The notes beneath the pieces are model-generated. The model ran no database searches, had not been told where the DNA came from, and worked only from the letters and a program-made list of their open reading frames with translations. Shown here piece by piece: positions 61,933-64,000 of a stretch of 64,000 nucleotides of DNA (position 1 is the first letter of the stretch; the number at the start of each line of letters is the position of its first letter). Source of the stretch: Microvirga zambiensis WSM3693 (GTDB lineage Bacteria > Pseudomonadota > Alphaproteobacteria > Rhizobiales > Beijerinckiaceae). The stretch lies in the NCBI RefSeq assembly GCF_016735695.1, contig NZ_JAERQD010000036.1, forward strand, positions 1 through 64,000, written 5' to 3'. The position numbers were made by a program, and so were the translations under genes.

Positions 61933-63192
61933 TCAAGCCCGGCCGTGGGATGCGCGCGAGCGACGTGCCAGGGAGTCGACGATCACCGCAATGGCCAGCA
62001 CGGCGCCGGTGATCATGTACCGGAGCGATGAGGAAAGATCGAGCAGGGTCAGTCCGCTGGCGATCGACTGGATGACGATGATGCCGAGCAGGGCGGAATA
62101 GGCACTGCCGCGGCCACCGAACAAGCTGGTACCACCAATAACGGCGGCGGCGATGGCGTTCAGATTGACGTCGCCGGTGCCTGCCTGCTGGCTTGCGGAG
62201 GCCAGACGCGCCGCGGAGAGAATGCCTCCGGCTGCGGCGAGGCTCGAGCAGAGCACGAATGCGGTCATGTAGATGAAGCGGACATTGATGCCCGCGCGGC
62301 GCGCGGCCTCCCGGTTGCCGCCCACCGCCAGCATCTGGCGGCCCCATTTGGTGCGGGTGAGGGCATAGTTCATCACCACGACGAGGCCCACGAAGAGACC
62401 GAACATCCACGGGATGCCGCGATCGAGGTTGAGGTAGTAGACGATGAATTCGAGAACGACGGTGACCACGACGGGACGCAGGAGCAGGCTGCTCAGCGGT
62501 TGAGGCGACAATCCCGCTTCACGCCGCCGGGCCGCGGTCCGGTAGCCCAGCACGAACATGACGATCCCGGGAAGAGCCGCAAGTGCGTAGGATACCGGGT
62601 CCGGCATCACGAGCAGCTGGCCGAAGTTCACCAGGGGCGCTTCATAGGGCAGGTTGATCGAGCCGGTCGAGCCGAGCAGGTAGAGCTGCAGGCCCAGAAT
62701 GGACAGAAGGCCTGCCAGGGTCGCCACGAAGCTCGGCATGCCAAAGCGATTGAACAGGACCGCATAAAGCGCGCCTATCAGAGCGCCGAACAGGAGCGCT
62801 GCCAGAATGGCGATCGAGACGGGCCAGCCCTGATTGACCCAGAGCACGCCGACGAGCGCGGACGCGAAGCCGCTGACGGATCCCACCGACAGATCGATTT
62901 CGCCGACGATCAGGATGCAAACGATGCCGAGCGCGATCACGCCGACGGTGGAGCAGTCGAACAGGAGATTGACGAGATTGTTCGGTGCCAGGAAGACCGG
63001 ATTGAGGCTTTGAAAGACCGTCCAGATGATTGCCAGGCCGACCACGACCGGAAGCGAGCCGAGATCGCCCGAGCGGACCCTGTCCCAGAAGGCGCGGACC
63101 GAGCCGCCGATTCCTTCCGCATGTTTCACGCGCTCGTCGCTGCGGTCGAGAAGCGGAGCTGCCTGTGTGTTTTGCTCTGCACCCTTGGTCAT
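61933..63192 (-). CDS. Ribose/xylose-type sugar ABC permease (RbsC/XylH/FrcC-like)
   Basis: A 419-residue polytopic permease of the BPD_transp_2 family. [24 protein letters not shown] sequence (the [11 protein letters not shown] core) and [20 protein letters not shown] with [11 protein letters not shown] are the family signatures. An N-terminal hydrophilic segment of 40 residues precedes the first helix. In this operon it should import ribitol or a related polyol. ATGA overlap with the ATPase gene. Confidence 0.9.
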   Translation of the reverse strand: MTKGAEQNTQAAPLLDRSDERVKHAEGIGGSVRAFWDRVRSGDLGSLPVVVGLAIIWTVFQSLNPVFLAPNNLVNLLFDCSTVGVIALGIVCILIVGEIDLSVGSVSGFASALVGVLWVNQGWPVSIAILAALLFGALIGALYAVLFNRFGMPSFVATLAGLLSILGLQLYLLGSTGSINLPYEAPLVNFGQLLVMPDPVSYALAALPGIVMFVLGYRTAARRREAGLSPQPLSSLLLRPVVVTVVLEFIVYYLNLDRGIPWMFGLFVGLVVVMNYALTRTKWGRQMLAVGGNREAARRAGINVRFIYMTAFVLCSSLAAAGGILSAARLASASQQAGTGDVNLNAIAAAVIGGTSLFGGRGSAYSALLGIIVIQSIASGLTLLDLSSSLRYMITGAVLAIAVIVDSLARRSRASHGRA

Positions 63193-64000
63193 GGGCGTCT
63201 CTCCGGCGCCGGGGCTTGTCCGGTTTGCGCCTGGCGTCGGCTGGCGCGGCGCGAGACCGAATTGTTCGCAGCGCCCGTGATTGCGCTGACGAGTTCCTGG
63301 TTCGACGCGTCGGGTTCGAAGACGCCGTTGTTCCGGCCGAGCCTGAGCACGACGATGCGGTCCGCGACCGCGCGCACGTCCTCCATGTTGTGGCTGATCA
63401 TGATGACCCCAAGCCCCCGGTCGCGGACGCGCTCTATCAGGTCGAGCACCTCGGCCGTCTGAGCGACGCCGAGGGCGGCGGTGGGCTCGTCCAGGAGAAT
63501 GAGCTTAGGTTCGAGCAGCAGTGAGCGAGCGATGGCGACGGTCTGGCGCTGGCCGCCTGAGAGGGAGGCCACAGGCTCGCGCACGCTGGGGATGCGCGCG
63601 GACAATTCGTTGAGCAGGGTCCAGGCTTTCAGCTCCATGGACACCTCGTCGAGCCGGTAGGGACTGAGCTCGCGGCCGAGGAAGATGTTGGCGACCACAT
63701 CGAGATTTTCGCACAGGGCGAGATCCTGAAACACGGTCGCGATCCCAAGGCCGAGCGCAGCGCTGGGATCTGCGAGCGTTACCGGCTTATCGCGGAAAGT
63801 GATTGATCCGGAGCTCGGCTGGTGCACGCCTGCCAGGATCTTCACTAGCGTCGACTTGCCTGCGCCGTTATCGCCGACGAGGGCCACGACCTCACCTGCG
63901 TGCACGTCCAGATCAATATCGGTCAAAGCCGAAACGGCGCCGAAATGCTTTGAGATTCCGCGCAGACTGAGCACCAGTTCGCGCGTGTCGCGCAGATCTT
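63189..64000 (-). CDS. Sugar ABC transporter ATPase (single-domain FrcA-like, partial)
   Basis: At least 270 residues. Walker A GDNGAGKST, signature LSGGQRQT, Walker B LILLDEPTAALG and H-loop ISHNME. It has a single nucleotide-binding domain, as in FrcA, rather than the tandem RbsA form. The frame is open through the right edge (DLRDTREL upstream of the GTG at 63974), so the true start and probably a binding-protein gene lie outside the window. Confidence 0.88.
   Translation of the reverse strand, partial: DLRDTRELVLSLRGISKHFGAVSALTDIDLDVHAGEVVALVGDNGAGKSTLVKILAGVHQPSSGSITFRDKPVTLADPSAALGLGIATVFQDLALCENLDVVANIFLGRELSPYRLDEVSMELKAWTLLNELSARIPSVREPVASLSGGQRQTVAIARSLLLEPKLILLDEPTAALGVAQTAEVLDLIERVRDRGLGVIMISHNMEDVRAVADRIVVLRLGRNNGVFEPDASNQELVSAITGAANNSVSRRASRRQAQTGQAPAPERRP

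Noticed and set aside
1-64000. CRISPR arrays, prophage, rRNA operons and complete insertion sequences
   Set aside because: No regularly spaced repeats, no rRNA-like stretches, and no transposase or phage structural genes were recognised by reading; short or very diverged copies could be missed.

Overview
The window is GC-rich DNA from an alphaproteobacterium, most likely a member of the Hyphomicrobiales (Microvirga, Methylobacterium or Bosea-like; the genus cannot be fixed from sequence alone). Support for this is a nepR-ecfG general stress response pair, several matches to the alphaproteobacterial EcfG promoter (GGAAC-N16/17-CGTT), a lanthanide-type PQQ dehydrogenase, a caa3-type oxidase, and many ABC-type catabolic operons.

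Layout. (1) 1-9.6 kb: a sugar-acid locus with an IclR regulator, a VOC protein, two enolase-superfamily dehydratases, a UxuA-type mannonate dehydratase, an ABC importer (binding protein and two permeases), an aldo/keto reductase and an RraA-type aldolase. The only ATPase nearby is the tail of a gene cut by the left edge. (2) 9.7-19.7 kb: a Dpp-type peptide importer with an AroM protein, an AroM-LuxR fusion regulator and a divergent DUF917-hydantoinase pair. (3) 19.7-30.5 kb: an eroded zone with a tRNA-Lys 3' fragment, a histidine-kinase remnant, CorA, an exported esterase and beta-propeller, a broken arginase-family gene, a diheme cytochrome, and ecfG with a nepR that carries one stop codon.

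(4) 30.6-39.6 kb: a translationally coupled operon that runs from a PQQ alcohol dehydrogenase through a MxaJ/XoxJ-like protein and a cytochrome c lipoprotein to a complete caa3 oxidase with its CtaG assembly factor and a final cytochrome c. It reads as a short alcohol-to-oxygen respiratory chain. (5) 39.9-53.4 kb: stress and housekeeping genes (broken YciE-like protein, manganese catalase, isochorismatase-like hydrolase, NAD synthetase, HD-GYP phosphodiesterase, Crp/Fnr regulator) mixed with pseudogenes (SDR, L,D-transpeptidase, LysR). Three of these genes have a perfect EcfG box upstream. (6) 53.6-59.4 kb: a SorC-regulated glycerophosphodiester uptake and hydrolysis locus. (7) 59.5-64 kb: a ribitol locus (ribulokinase, ribitol dehydrogenase, permease, ATPase) that runs off the right edge.

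The most noteworthy signals are the dehydrogenase-to-oxidase operon, the AroM-LuxR fusion with its DUF917/hydantoinase partners, and the EcfG-dependent gene set next to a nepR interrupted at its conserved tyrosine position. Several genes between 20 and 53 kb carry single stop codons or small frameshifts. This is either real decay or sequence error and should be checked first.
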